DNA from: Corallococcus sp. AS-1-6
GTDB taxonomy: Bacteria; Myxococcota; Myxococcia; Myxococcales; Myxococcaceae
Assembly (NCBI RefSeq): GCF_020037015.1
Contig: NZ_JAIQDE010000017.1
Location: 1 to 64,000 of the forward strand
Direction: 5' to 3'
DNA: 64,000 nucleotides
Part shown: one piece after another, positions 9,289 through 16,747 of the stretch
Layout of the letters: every line of letters begins with the position of its first letter
Position numbering within the stretch: position 1 is the stretch's first letter
Notes under the pieces: model-generated
What the model saw: only the letters and a program-made list of their open reading frames with translations
Database searches by the model: none
What the model was told of the DNA's origin: nothing
Translations under genes and position numbers: made by a program

Positions 9289-9912
9289 TCACGGGCCTCG
9301 GGGCGACGGGCGGGGCGGCCGCTTCTCGCGGGCATGCCGCACGGCGAGCACCACGAGCAGCGCCGCCACGCCGGCCAGCGCGACGAAGTGCTCCACGCGG
9401 CCCACGCCCTTCGCCACGCGGTCCACGCTCGCGGAGCCCAGGTAGCCCAGCGTCACCACCAGGGGCGAGCTCAGGCACAGCGCCAGCCCGTCCCAGAGCA
9501 GGAAGCGGCGCAGGGGCATGCCCTCCGCGGCGGCCATGGCGAACACCGGCACGCGCAGCACGGACATGAACCGGCCCACGAAGACGACGCGCGAGCCGTG
9601 CTTCGCGTACAGACCCTGGATGCGCTCGCGGCGCTCCGGGGGGAACAGGCGGCGGGTGCGCCGGTGCGTGTACAGGGCTTGTCCCAGCCGGCGCGCCGTG
9701 AGGAAGAGCACGGTGTCCCCGCACAGCACGCCCGCGAAGCACAGCGCGATGGCGGCCGGGAGCGGCATGGCCCCCCGGTGCGACAGCACGCCCGCCGCGA
9801 GCTGCACCAGGTCCTCCGGGAACGGCAGCCCCAGGCCTCCCGCCACCAGCGCGAGGAAGAGCAGCGGGCCGGAGCCGTGCGTCAACAGGAGCTGGAGCGG
9901 CGAGGCGGTCAT
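9289..9912 (-). CDS. DedA family membrane protein
   Basis: A 207-residue protein of the DedA/SNARE-associated (VTT domain) family. Recognisable are the N-terminal GGLGLPFPEDLVQL (acidic residue in the first re-entrant segment), the middle GRFMSVLRVPVFAMAAAEGM, matching the conserved G-R-F-x-P-x-x-R region, and a C-terminal membrane helix. DedA proteins help lipid transport and membrane homeostasis in the inner membrane. The gene lies 15 bp downstream of the AI-2E-type permease gene on the same strand, so the two are probably co-transcribed. Confidence 0.88.
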   Translation of the reverse strand: MTASPLQLLLTHGSGPLLFLALVAGGLGLPFPEDLVQLAAGVLSHRGAMPLPAAIALCFAGVLCGDTVLFLTARRLGQALYTHRRTRRLFPPERRERIQGLYAKHGSRVVFVGRFMSVLRVPVFAMAAAEGMPLRRFLLWDGLALCLSSPLVVTLGYLGSASVDRVAKGVGRVEHFVALAGVAALLVVLAVRHAREKRPPRPSPRGP

Positions 9913-9927
9913 CGGGGCTGGGGCCCT

Positions 9928-11037
9928 TCAGGGCTCCGGGAGGACGGCCGCGGCGCGGCGCTCCTGGCGGAAGAGGAGGACCTCCCGGACGATGATCTGC
10001 ACGGTGGCCGCCACGGGCACGGCCACCACCGCGCCCACGATGCCCCCCAGCTCCACGCAGAAGAGGACCGCGAGCAGGGTGACGAGCGGGTTGACGTGCA
10101 CGGTGCGCTTGAACACGAGCGGCGCCATCACGTTGCCCTCCAGTTGGCCGTAGAGGAGGAAGTAGATGAACACCGCCAGCGCCTTCCACAGGCCGCCGGT
10201 GGCCAGCGTGAGCAGGGTGATGATGCCGCCCGCGATGATGGGCCCCGCGTAGGGCACCAGGCTGGAGAAGCCGCTGGCCACGCCCAGGGGCAGATAGAAG
10301 GGCATGCCCAGCACCGCCAGCATGGTGGTGGTGAGCGTGGCGTTGATGGCGCAGATGAGGGTGATGCCGGACAGGTAGCCGCCCGTCGCGCTGTACACGT
10401 TGCGCAGCACGCGCACGTAGCGCAGGCGGTGGTCGGGGCGGGCCAGGTCCAGCAGGCGCCGGAGCACGCCGCCGCCGAACACCAGCATGAACACCACCAG
10501 GAAGAAGACGGTGATGACGCCACCCAGGAGGCCCACCACGCCGCCAATGGCGCTCATCAGGAGCTCGGGCAGGGGCCCCGCGAGCGCGGGCGTGGCCTCC
10601 TCCAGCCGTTCGTTCCAGCCCAGGCTGTGCAGCCGCTGGTTGAGCGCGCGCAGGATGCCGGTGCCGCGCACCTGCTTCCACAGGTGCGGCCACTGCGTCA
10701 CCAGCGCGTCCACCTGCTCCACCAGGTCCGGAATCACCAGCAGGCCCAGCGCCACGGTGGCCACGAACAGCGCGAACAGCACCAGGGTGATGGCCAGCCA
10801 CCGCCGCATGCCGCGCTTCTCCAGCCGCGACACGCCGTGCTCCAGCGACAGCGCGATGATGGCCGCGATGCCGGTGAGCGTGAGCGCCACGCGCGTCCTG
10901 GCGACGAGCACCACCAGGGCCATCACGCCCAGCACCACGAGGCACACGGTGAACACCGTGCGGGGCGACACCTGGGACTTCGGCGGCAACGTGACGACGG
11001 GCTCGGACACCGGCAAAGGCTCCCCGGGGCGGGCCAC
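9928..11037 (-). CDS. AI-2E (PerM/TqsA) family transporter
   Basis: A 369-residue polytopic membrane protein. After a short polar N-terminus it has paired hydrophobic helices (VFTVCLVVLGVMALVVLVA, VALTLTGIAAIIAL), a soluble amphipathic stretch (IPDLVEQVDALVTQWPHLW), then several membrane helices and the conserved motif around PYAGPIIAGGIITLL. This is the AI-2E transporter layout; members export small molecules or ions and the name does not prove autoinducer transport. The polar C-terminus ends RRAAAVLPEP. It is the first gene of a likely two-gene unit with the DedA gene. Confidence 0.87.
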   Translation of the reverse strand: MARPGEPLPVSEPVVTLPPKSQVSPRTVFTVCLVVLGVMALVVLVARTRVALTLTGIAAIIALSLEHGVSRLEKRGMRRWLAITLVLFALFVATVALGLLVIPDLVEQVDALVTQWPHLWKQVRGTGILRALNQRLHSLGWNERLEEATPALAGPLPELLMSAIGGVVGLLGGVITVFFLVVFMLVFGGGVLRRLLDLARPDHRLRYVRVLRNVYSATGGYLSGITLICAINATLTTTMLAVLGMPFYLPLGVASGFSSLVPYAGPIIAGGIITLLTLATGGLWKALAVFIYFLLYGQLEGNVMAPLVFKRTVHVNPLVTLLAVLFCVELGGIVGAVVAVPVAATVQIIVREVLLFRQERRAAAVLPEP

Positions 11038-11428
11038 CGGCTGCGGGCCCCATGCCTTGCGGATGCGTCATCCCGCGCCCGGCGGCAACCACCGTCGTCC
11101 TCCAAATGTGCGCGCCGGGGCCGCGCGCCGTCCAAGCGTCCTGCGGGTGACACCCGGCGCCGCGCGGAAGGCCGGGGCCGGACGCAATCACCGGCCGCGC
11201 GGTTCGTCACCCCGGCAGCCCCGAAATGGCCGGGCTGGCCGCCAGGCCGTCCGTCCCCCCGAGCACGGTTGCGCGTCCGCCACGCGACGGCGCCGCGCTC
11301 GGGCGTCCTGCACCTGACGCGCCGGGACGTCTTGGAAAGAGGGGACAGCACGGTTTGCCGGGCCCGTGCGTCAGACGGGGATGGGAACCTTCGTGGGAAG
11401 GGACTTTCGCGGGCCGGGAGAGGACACC
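11038..11428. other. Divergent intergenic region, no gene seen
   Basis: This 391-bp stretch separates the permease gene (minus) from the small protein gene at 11429 (plus). It must hold both promoters, but I find no convincing -35/-10 or -24/-12 pair and no long inverted repeat. Open frames crossing it have no ribosome-binding site and read as GC-driven noise. Confidence 0.5.
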
Positions 11429-11950
11429 ATGAAAAAGATGGGTGAGCAGGAGCTGGAAGGGGTGCTTCGGGAGGCCCTGGAGACCGAGGCCCGGTGGCGC
11501 GGGCTGGCGGCGAAGCTGGCGGAGCTGGGCGGCGAGGAGATGGACGCGCAGTTGCTGGTGACGTTCCGGGGCGCGCGGGACGCGGGCGCGGTGCCGCCGG
11601 ACGCGGGCTTCTTCCTGGTGGCGCACATCCTGACGGCGATGGCGGACGAGGCCATCGCGGAGGATCCGCGCGTGCGGATGCGGGCGCGCGAGCTGGACGC
11701 GATGGAGCGCGACTACGGCCTCACCGGCGAGGGCTGGCCGGAGGGGGAGCCTCCGCCGGAGGACTGGGAGGCGCTGTGCGTGGAGTACGAGCGCGCCTGT
11801 GACGAGGCGCGCGCCGCGTTCTTCCGCGCGTACGGCGAGGAGGAGATGGCGCGGCTGTACCTGGACCAGCGCGTGACGTTCCACCACCGCTTCGAGAGCG
11901 GGCGGCGCTTCTTCCACGGGCTGCCCATGCTGCCCACGCAACTGCACTGA
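11429..11950 (+). CDS. Conserved small acidic protein of unknown function
   Basis: A soluble, acidic 173-residue protein. It begins MKKMGEQELEGVLREALETE and is predicted to be largely helical. The composition is rich in Glu, Ala and Arg, with a Trp in each half (RWRGLAAKLAELGG; GEGWPEGEPPPEDWEALC). No signal peptide, membrane segment or known motif is visible. The ATG at 11429 is chosen because GGGAGAGG lies 6-8 bases upstream; a frame-compatible ATG at 11366 lacks one. It is followed after 48 bp by the S9 peptidase gene and may share its transcript. I do not recognise the family. Confidence 0.7.
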   Translation: MKKMGEQELEGVLREALETEARWRGLAAKLAELGGEEMDAQLLVTFRGARDAGAVPPDAGFFLVAHILTAMADEAIAEDPRVRMRARELDAMERDYGLTGEGWPEGEPPPEDWEALCVEYERACDEARAAFFRAYGEEEMARLYLDQRVTFHHRFESGRRFFHGLPMLPTQLH

Positions 11951-11998
11951 GCGGCGGGTCCGCTACACTCCGCCCCGGTCTTTCGCGGGAGGCGGCGG

Positions 11999-14050
11999 AT
12001 GCGAGCGGCAAGCCTGGCTGTGGCGGTGGGGTGTTGCGTGTGGGGCGCGCTGGCGTCCGGGGCGGCGCCCGCGCGGGGGGAGGCGAGCGCCACGTACGAC
12101 GCGCTCCAGCGCCTGGTGCGCATCCGCGAGGTGTCGCTGTCGCCGGACGGCACGCGGGTGGCCTGGGTGGAGTCGGTGCCCGGGACCGCGGAGGCCGCGA
12201 GGCTCCAGGTGCGGGAGCTGGCGCATCCGGAGCGGGCCCCGGTGCGCGTCACCGCGTCGAAGGACGGCGCGCCGTGCGCGGAGGGGGCGCTGACGTGGAG
12301 CCCGGACGGCCGGCGGCTCGCGTTCCTGTCCACGGCGGGCGAGGGCCGGGCGAAGCAGCTCTACGTGGCGGACGCGTCCGGAGCTGGCGGGCCCGCGCGG
12401 CGGCTCACCACGGTGAAGGGCGTGCTGGCGGCGCCGAGGTGGTCCCCGGACGGGACGTCCGTGGGGCTGCTCGTCATCGAGGGCGCGGAGGACGCGCTGG
12501 GGCCCCGGGGGCCGGCGGCGCGGGAGACGGGCGTGGTGCAGGCGTCCCCGCCGGTGAAGCGCTTCGCGGTGGTGACGGTGGAGGACGCGCGGCTGCGGAT
12601 GGTGTCGCCCGCGGGGTTGTTCATCCACGAGTACGCGTGGAGTCCGGACGGCGCGCGGGTGGCGGTGACGGCGTCGAAGCCCCCGGGGGACGCGAACTGG
12701 TGGAGCGCGCGGGTGTACGCGGTGGAGGCGGGGACGGGGGAGACGTCGCTCTTGCACGCGCCCCGGTGGCAGGTGGCGGAGCCCGCGTGGAGTCCGGATG
12801 GCCGGCGGCTCGCGTTCATCGAGGGGCTGATGAGCGACGAGGGCAACACGGGCGGGGACGTGCTCGTGGTGTCGGTGCCGGAGCGGCTGGCGGCGAAGGT
12901 GCGGTTCGGGGAGAAGGCGGCGCTGCCCGTGGAGGTGCCGCCCGCGCAAAACGTGACGGAGGGGCTGAAGGCGACGGCCACGGACCTCTTCTGGCCCGCG
13001 GCGGAGCGGCTGGTGTTCGTGGCGCAGGCGCAGGGCGAGGCCGCGCTGATGGCGGTGGCTCCGGGGGGCGGAGCGGTGAAGACGCTGTGGAAGGGCCCGG
13101 AGCACGTGACGGTGTCGCTGGGGAGGGACGGGGTGACGAGCGCGGTGGTGCGCGACTCCATCACCCAGGCGCCGGAGCTGTGGACGGGGAGGGTGGGGGC
13201 GTGGAGGCAGGTGACGCGCCTCAACGCGGACGTGCGCGTGCCGGTGGGCGACGTGCGCAGCGTGACATGGACGCGCGACGGGCAGCCGGTGCAGGGGTGG
13301 CTGGTGTTGCCGGTGCCGGACGTGTCCGGACGCAAGGCGCCCATGGTGACGGTGGTGCACGGAGGGCCGGCGGCGGGAGTGCTGCCCGCGTTCAGTCCGC
13401 AGACGGCGTTGTTCACGGCGAGCGGCTACGCGGTGTTCATGCCCAACCCGCGAGGCAGCTACGGCCAGGGGGAGGCGTTCGTGCAGGCGAACCGCCGCGA
13501 CTTCGGCTTCGGGGACTTCAGCGACGTGCTGGCGGGGCTGGACGCGGTGCTGGCGTCCGCGCCGGTGGATCCGGCGCGGCAGGGCATCACGGGGTGGAGC
13601 TACGGCGGCTTCCTGACGATGTGGGCGGTGACGCGGACGCAGCGCTTCCAGGCGGCGGTGGCGGGCGCGGGCATCGCGAACTGGCAGAGCTACTACGGCA
13701 CGAACCACATCGACGCCTGGATGCTGCCGTACTTCGGGGCGTCGGTGTACGACGAGCCGGAGGTGTACACGCGCTCCTCGCCCATCAACGGCGTGAAGCA
13801 GGTGAGGGCGCCCACGCTGGTGCTGCACGGTGAAAGGGACATGGAAGTGCCCGCGTCGCAGGGCTACGAGTTCCACAAGGCGCTGAAGACGCTGGGCGTG
13901 AAGACCCAGTTGGTCATCTACGCGGACGAAGGCCACAGCCTGCGCAAGCCCGAGCACCAGAAGGACCGGCTGCTCCGGACGCTGGACTGGTTCGACGCGA
14001 ACCTGCCGGCGGCGGAGTCGAAGCCGAAGGTGCGAGCACCGGCGCGCTGA
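11999..14050 (+). CDS. Secreted S9 family peptidase (prolyl oligopeptidase / acylaminoacyl-peptidase type)
   Basis: A 683-residue serine peptidase with a signal peptide (MRAASLAVAVGCCVWGALAS). The N-terminal two thirds is a beta-propeller of TolB/WD40-like blades, recognisable by repeated W-S-P-D-G motifs (TWSPDGRRLAFLS, RWSPDGTS, AWSPDGARVAV, AWSPDGRRLAFIE). The C-terminal alpha/beta-hydrolase domain has the oxyanion region MVTVVHGGPAAG, nucleophile S534 in GWSYGGF, D614 in LHGERDMEVP and H646 in DEGHSLRKPE. It would cleave short peptides in the periplasm or outside the cell. GGGAGG precedes the ATG. It ends 3 bp from the convergent AbiE-like module. A second, diverged S9 peptidase lies at 57524. 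Confidence 0.92.
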   Translation: MRAASLAVAVGCCVWGALASGAAPARGEASATYDALQRLVRIREVSLSPDGTRVAWVESVPGTAEAARLQVRELAHPERAPVRVTASKDGAPCAEGALTWSPDGRRLAFLSTAGEGRAKQLYVADASGAGGPARRLTTVKGVLAAPRWSPDGTSVGLLVIEGAEDALGPRGPAARETGVVQASPPVKRFAVVTVEDARLRMVSPAGLFIHEYAWSPDGARVAVTASKPPGDANWWSARVYAVEAGTGETSLLHAPRWQVAEPAWSPDGRRLAFIEGLMSDEGNTGGDVLVVSVPERLAAKVRFGEKAALPVEVPPAQNVTEGLKATATDLFWPAAERLVFVAQAQGEAALMAVAPGGGAVKTLWKGPEHVTVSLGRDGVTSAVVRDSITQAPELWTGRVGAWRQVTRLNADVRVPVGDVRSVTWTRDGQPVQGWLVLPVPDVSGRKAPMVTVVHGGPAAGVLPAFSPQTALFTASGYAVFMPNPRGSYGQGEAFVQANRRDFGFGDFSDVLAGLDAVLASAPVDPARQGITGWSYGGFLTMWAVTRTQRFQAAVAGAGIANWQSYYGTNHIDAWMLPYFGASVYDEPEVYTRSSPINGVKQVRAPTLVLHGERDMEVPASQGYEFHKALKTLGVKTQLVIYADEGHSLRKPEHQKDRLLRTLDWFDANLPAAESKPKVRAPAR

Positions 14051-14053
14051 GGA

Positions 14054-14821
14054 TCAGAGCTCCGAGAACAGGTCGACCGCCGCCTGGGCCAGCAGGGCCT
14101 GCTCGTCCGCATCGAGGCTCGCTGCGTAGCGGATGACGTCGCGCGGGCCTGGCGCTTCCGTGTTCCAGAAGAGTTGAAGCAATCTGTTCCGGAGCGTCCG
14201 TCCTTCCTCCCCCGCCTGCTGCAGTGAGTCGCGCACGGCCTGCGGGCCCACCAGCTTGACGTAGGCGAACATGTCGAAGCTGTCCTTGGTCTTGTCCGGG
14301 CGCAGCTCACGCTTGGCGCGTTCCTTCATCGTCAGGAACCCCGTGGCATCCGGCAGCAGGATCCGCAGCGGCTTTCCCGCGACCAGGACCACGGCATGAC
14401 CGCGGCGGAGCGCCAGCCGTGCATCCGGCAAGGGCGTCATTCCGGTGGGCAGCTCGTTGGGGTCGACGTCCTTGGGGACGAAGAGGTCCACGTCCATCTG
14501 CCCACCGGGCAAGGTCTTCGACCAGCGGAAGTGCCGGGTCCTGGCATAGCCTCGATGGCGGAGGACATCCGGAAGGCGCTCGGCCATGAAGTCCGAGCCA
14601 TCCACGTCGAACAGCAGATCCGGCTCGTAGGAGAAGCCTCGCTCGATCACGATACCGGTATCGGTCTCGATGGAGATGACCCCGCTTCCACCCCGCTGCC
14701 TGGACTCCAGCGCGAGGACTTGCCCTCCAATGAGCATGATGCGGCTGGAAAGGTCTCCCAAGTCGAGCATCAGCTCGCCCAATTCACCGAGGATTTCGTC
14801 GAAGCGCTCTTCATCCGTCAT
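14054..14821 (-). CDS. Nucleotidyltransferase-like protein, candidate AbiEii-type toxin
   Basis: A 255-residue protein with motifs arranged like AbiEii/AbiGii nucleotidyltransferase toxins of the DNA polymerase beta superfamily: the helix-start motif MLIGGQVLALESRQRGG (about residues 30-45), acidic clusters EPDLLFDVDG and GQMDVDLFV that could bind metal, and a C-terminal helical half with KERAKRELRPDKTKDSFDMF, recalling the K/R...KD..D signature of the family. The ATG at 14821 overlaps the stop of the upstream gene (TGATG), implying translational coupling; a TTG one codon earlier is possible. Known AbiEii proteins modify or occupy tRNA or NTPs and arrest growth. Family assignment is from motif reading only. 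G+C looks lower than in neighbouring genes. Confidence 0.62.
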   Translation of the reverse strand: MTDEERFDEILGELGELMLDLGDLSSRIMLIGGQVLALESRQRGGSGVISIETDTGIVIERGFSYEPDLLFDVDGSDFMAERLPDVLRHRGYARTRHFRWSKTLPGGQMDVDLFVPKDVDPNELPTGMTPLPDARLALRRGHAVVLVAGKPLRILLPDATGFLTMKERAKRELRPDKTKDSFDMFAYVKLVGPQAVRDSLQQAGEEGRTLRNRLLQLFWNTEAPGPRDVIRYAASLDADEQALLAQAAVDLFSEL

Positions 14822-15942
14822 CAAGGCTCATCCGAAAGGGGGAGGGCCTGCGCGAAGCGCCGGGCCAAATCCTCCGCCTGTTCGGTTCCCCTGCCGCCGC
14901 TCTGGTGGAAGTCCACGGCCAACTGGGGCAGCGCGACCGCTGGACCGTGCGGTAGCAGTCGCTGTGCATGGTAGATGCCGCCCGCGTCGGTTTCGGCGGC
15001 TGGCTCCGGGCGAAGCACGAAGAAGTTGTGCGGAGTCATCCGGCGCAGTCCGAACGCCGAGACGGCGGGTTCAAGGGATCCCGAAAGGTAGATGCCGTGG
15101 GGGAGCCCGGAGACGGCTCGTTCGTCGGGACGCAGGGCGCTTGCCAGCGTGAAGGTCGAGCGGATGCCCTGGGAGGTCAGCAGGCCATGGGCCTTGCCGA
15201 GCAGGTCCGGAGTCGTGGCTGGAGCGTTGAAGCCTTCCCGGGTGATGGCTGTCGGCTTGTCGCTCGTCAGCCATGCTCTCAGCAGGGCCACCGGATCCCG
15301 AAGCCGGAAGCCGGTGCCGCGGCCTCCTTCGACGAAGCCTTCCTTCAGGAGTCTCGTGGTGACTCCATGTGCATAGGAGTAGCTCGTCTGGGTCTGCTCG
15401 GAGAGCGCGCGAACTGTCCAGCGCTGCTCGGGGGACTGGAGCAGGACGCGCACGAGCCGGCATCCCTTGCCATGGAACAAGGGCTCGCGAGGCGTTCGCT
15501 CCAGGGGGCGATGTCCCTGCACCCGGATGAAGGTGCTGCCTGTGCGCAGGAAGAACGTTCCGCGCATGTCGAGCAGGCCCACCTCCTCGCGCTCGCAGAG
15601 GTCGATGACGCTGGCGGAGGCCGAGTCCGTGACGAGCATCGGGAGCCGGAAGGCGGGAAGCGAGCGCGGATCCGCATCCCTGCGTTGAATCTGCTCGCGC
15701 AGGGCAGACAGCTTCTCGCGTTGGCTCAGCACATCCGTCGGGAACAGAGGGGCGCGATACCCCAACAACACGGGAACGCGAGCCTCCGGGAGCTGGACCA
15801 CCGCGAGGTCGTAGAGGGATTCCCCCCGAGGACCTACCCGCGGCACCACGATGGCTTCCTGCTGCACCAGCTTGACGCCACGAGGCAGCGGCGGCGGATT
15901 CCGCCAGAACTCGTCACGGAAATGGGAGGGCCCGGGTCTCAT
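14821..15942 (-). CDS. Winged-helix protein, candidate AbiEi-type antitoxin/autorepressor
   Basis: A 373-residue protein. Residues about 95-150 (LPMLVTDSASASVIDLCERE, then VGLLDMRGTFFLRTGSTFIR) match a pattern I associate with the N-terminal domain of AbiEi-family antitoxins. Residues about 165-225 form a winged helix-turn-helix (VRALSEQTQTSYSYAHGVTT followed by RLLKEGFVEG). The C-terminal region includes TLASALRPDE and HNFFVLRPEP, like the AbiEi C-terminal domain. In AbiE modules the antitoxin is encoded first, represses its own promoter by binding inverted repeats, and neutralises the AbiEii toxin; order, overlap and an AT-rich inverted repeat immediately upstream all agree here. Identification is inference from layout and motifs. 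The two-gene module looks horizontally acquired. Confidence 0.62.
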   Translation of the reverse strand: MRPGPSHFRDEFWRNPPPLPRGVKLVQQEAIVVPRVGPRGESLYDLAVVQLPEARVPVLLGYRAPLFPTDVLSQREKLSALREQIQRRDADPRSLPAFRLPMLVTDSASASVIDLCEREEVGLLDMRGTFFLRTGSTFIRVQGHRPLERTPREPLFHGKGCRLVRVLLQSPEQRWTVRALSEQTQTSYSYAHGVTTRLLKEGFVEGGRGTGFRLRDPVALLRAWLTSDKPTAITREGFNAPATTPDLLGKAHGLLTSQGIRSTFTLASALRPDERAVSGLPHGIYLSGSLEPAVSAFGLRRMTPHNFFVLRPEPAAETDAGGIYHAQRLLPHGPAVALPQLAVDFHQSGGRGTEQAEDLARRFAQALPLSDEP

Positions 15943-15949
15943 TCAATTC

Positions 15950-16024
15950 TGTCGATATTGGCGTCCAAGCTTCGAAAAAGGGGCTATTAAAGCCCCATAT
16001 CCACAATATCGACAAAATTGGCGT
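15950..16024 (-). promoter_or_regulatory. AT-rich promoter/operator of the AbiE-like module
   Basis: An unusually AT-rich 75 bp. Perfect 11-base inverted arms TGTCGATATTG (15950-15960) and CAATATCGACA (16004-16014) extend to 16 bases with one mismatch through flanking AATT. A small inner hairpin GGGGCT/AGCCCC lies at 15980-15996. The 8-mer ATTGGCGT is directly repeated at 15957-15964 and 16017-16024. On the minus strand TTGTCG (16015-16010) and TTTAAT (15991-15986), 18 bases apart, are a plausible -35/-10 pair upstream of the ATG at 15942, so the arms overlap the promoter as expected for an autorepressor site. Confidence 0.55.
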
Positions 16025-16028
16025 AAGG

Positions 16029-16622
16029 TCAGGGGCCGCGGCGGAGGCCGGGGTCGGCGGGGGCCACGAGCGAGTTGATCACTTGGTCGCGCCACTGGCC
16101 GTTGATGAGGAGGAAGTCGCGGGCGTAGCCCTCGGGGATGAAGCCCAGGCGGCGGAGGACGGCGGCGCTGCGCAGGTTCTCCGGCAGGTGGCTGGCCTGG
16201 AGCCGGTGCAGGCCCATGGCGCTGAAGGCGAAGTCGCAGAAGGCGCGGAGGGCCTCGGTCATGAGGCCCTTGCCCTCGTGGCGGTGATCCAGGCCATAGC
16301 CCAGGTCCGCGGCCTGGAGCGGCCCCCGGCGGATGTGGGCGAGCGAGGCGTTGCCGATGACCGGCGCGAGCGCGAGGGGCTGGCCCCTGGGGAGCAGGAA
16401 GACGCGCAGGGACACGTCGTGGCGGAAGTCCTCGCGGTCCTGGGCCAGGCGCGTGCGCCAGTAGGCCGAGGAGAAGAAGGTCGCCGGGCGCGCTGGCGAC
16501 ACCGGGCCCAGGTGGTCCTTGTTGGCCACGTGGTACGCCAGCACCCGCTCCGCCGCGTCGGGCGGCAGCAGCATCAGGTGGAGGCGCTCGGTGGTGAGCA
16601 GGACGGGCGACTTGTCGATCAT
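16029..16622 (-). CDS. GNAT family N-acetyltransferase, RimJ/RimL type
   Basis: A 197-residue acetyltransferase. It opens with LLTTERLHLMLLPPDAAERV, the typical first strand of RimJ/RimL-like enzymes, and has the acetyl-CoA site in LGYGLDHRHEGKGLMTEALR (motif A, H-x-G-K-G) followed by GLHRLQASHLPENLRSAAVL and RRLGFIPEGYARD (motif B). These enzymes acetylate N-terminal amines of proteins or small-molecule amines; the substrate here is unknown. The gene ends 5 bp from the AT-rich element upstream of the AbiE-like module but has ordinary high-GC codon use, so it belongs to the core side of that boundary. Confidence 0.88.
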   Translation of the reverse strand: MIDKSPVLLTTERLHLMLLPPDAAERVLAYHVANKDHLGPVSPARPATFFSSAYWRTRLAQDREDFRHDVSLRVFLLPRGQPLALAPVIGNASLAHIRRGPLQAADLGYGLDHRHEGKGLMTEALRAFCDFAFSAMGLHRLQASHLPENLRSAAVLRRLGFIPEGYARDFLLINGQWRDQVINSLVAPADPGLRRGP

Positions 16623-16688
16623 GGCGGAGCCGGGCTTCCAAGGGTAACGCGCCCCCTCGGAACGTGCGCGAATGAAGCGCGGATGAAG

Positions 16689-16722
16689 AAAAAGGTCCCC
16701 ACCCGCATGGAGTGAGGACCTT
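16689..16722 (-). terminator. Rho-independent terminator of the ompA-type operon
   Basis: Read on the minus strand, AAGGTCC (16722-16716) pairs with GGACCTT (16698-16692), a 7-bp stem with a 17-base loop, followed by a T-run (16693-16689) and then CTTC. It lies about 25 bases after the stop of the OmpA-family gene and is one of the few intrinsic terminators in the window with a real T-run. Confidence 0.75.
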
Positions 16723-16747
16723 CATGCTCAGGGAGCACGGACGTGCG

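Noticed and set aside
11038-11428. Small genes in the divergent gap
   Set aside because: Frames show no ribosome-binding site and no consistent coding composition.
15957-16024. Transposon with 8-bp target-site duplication (ATTGGCGT)
   Set aside because: Only 60 bp apart, no transposase, and the inner arms fit an operator better; an old excision footprint cannot be excluded.
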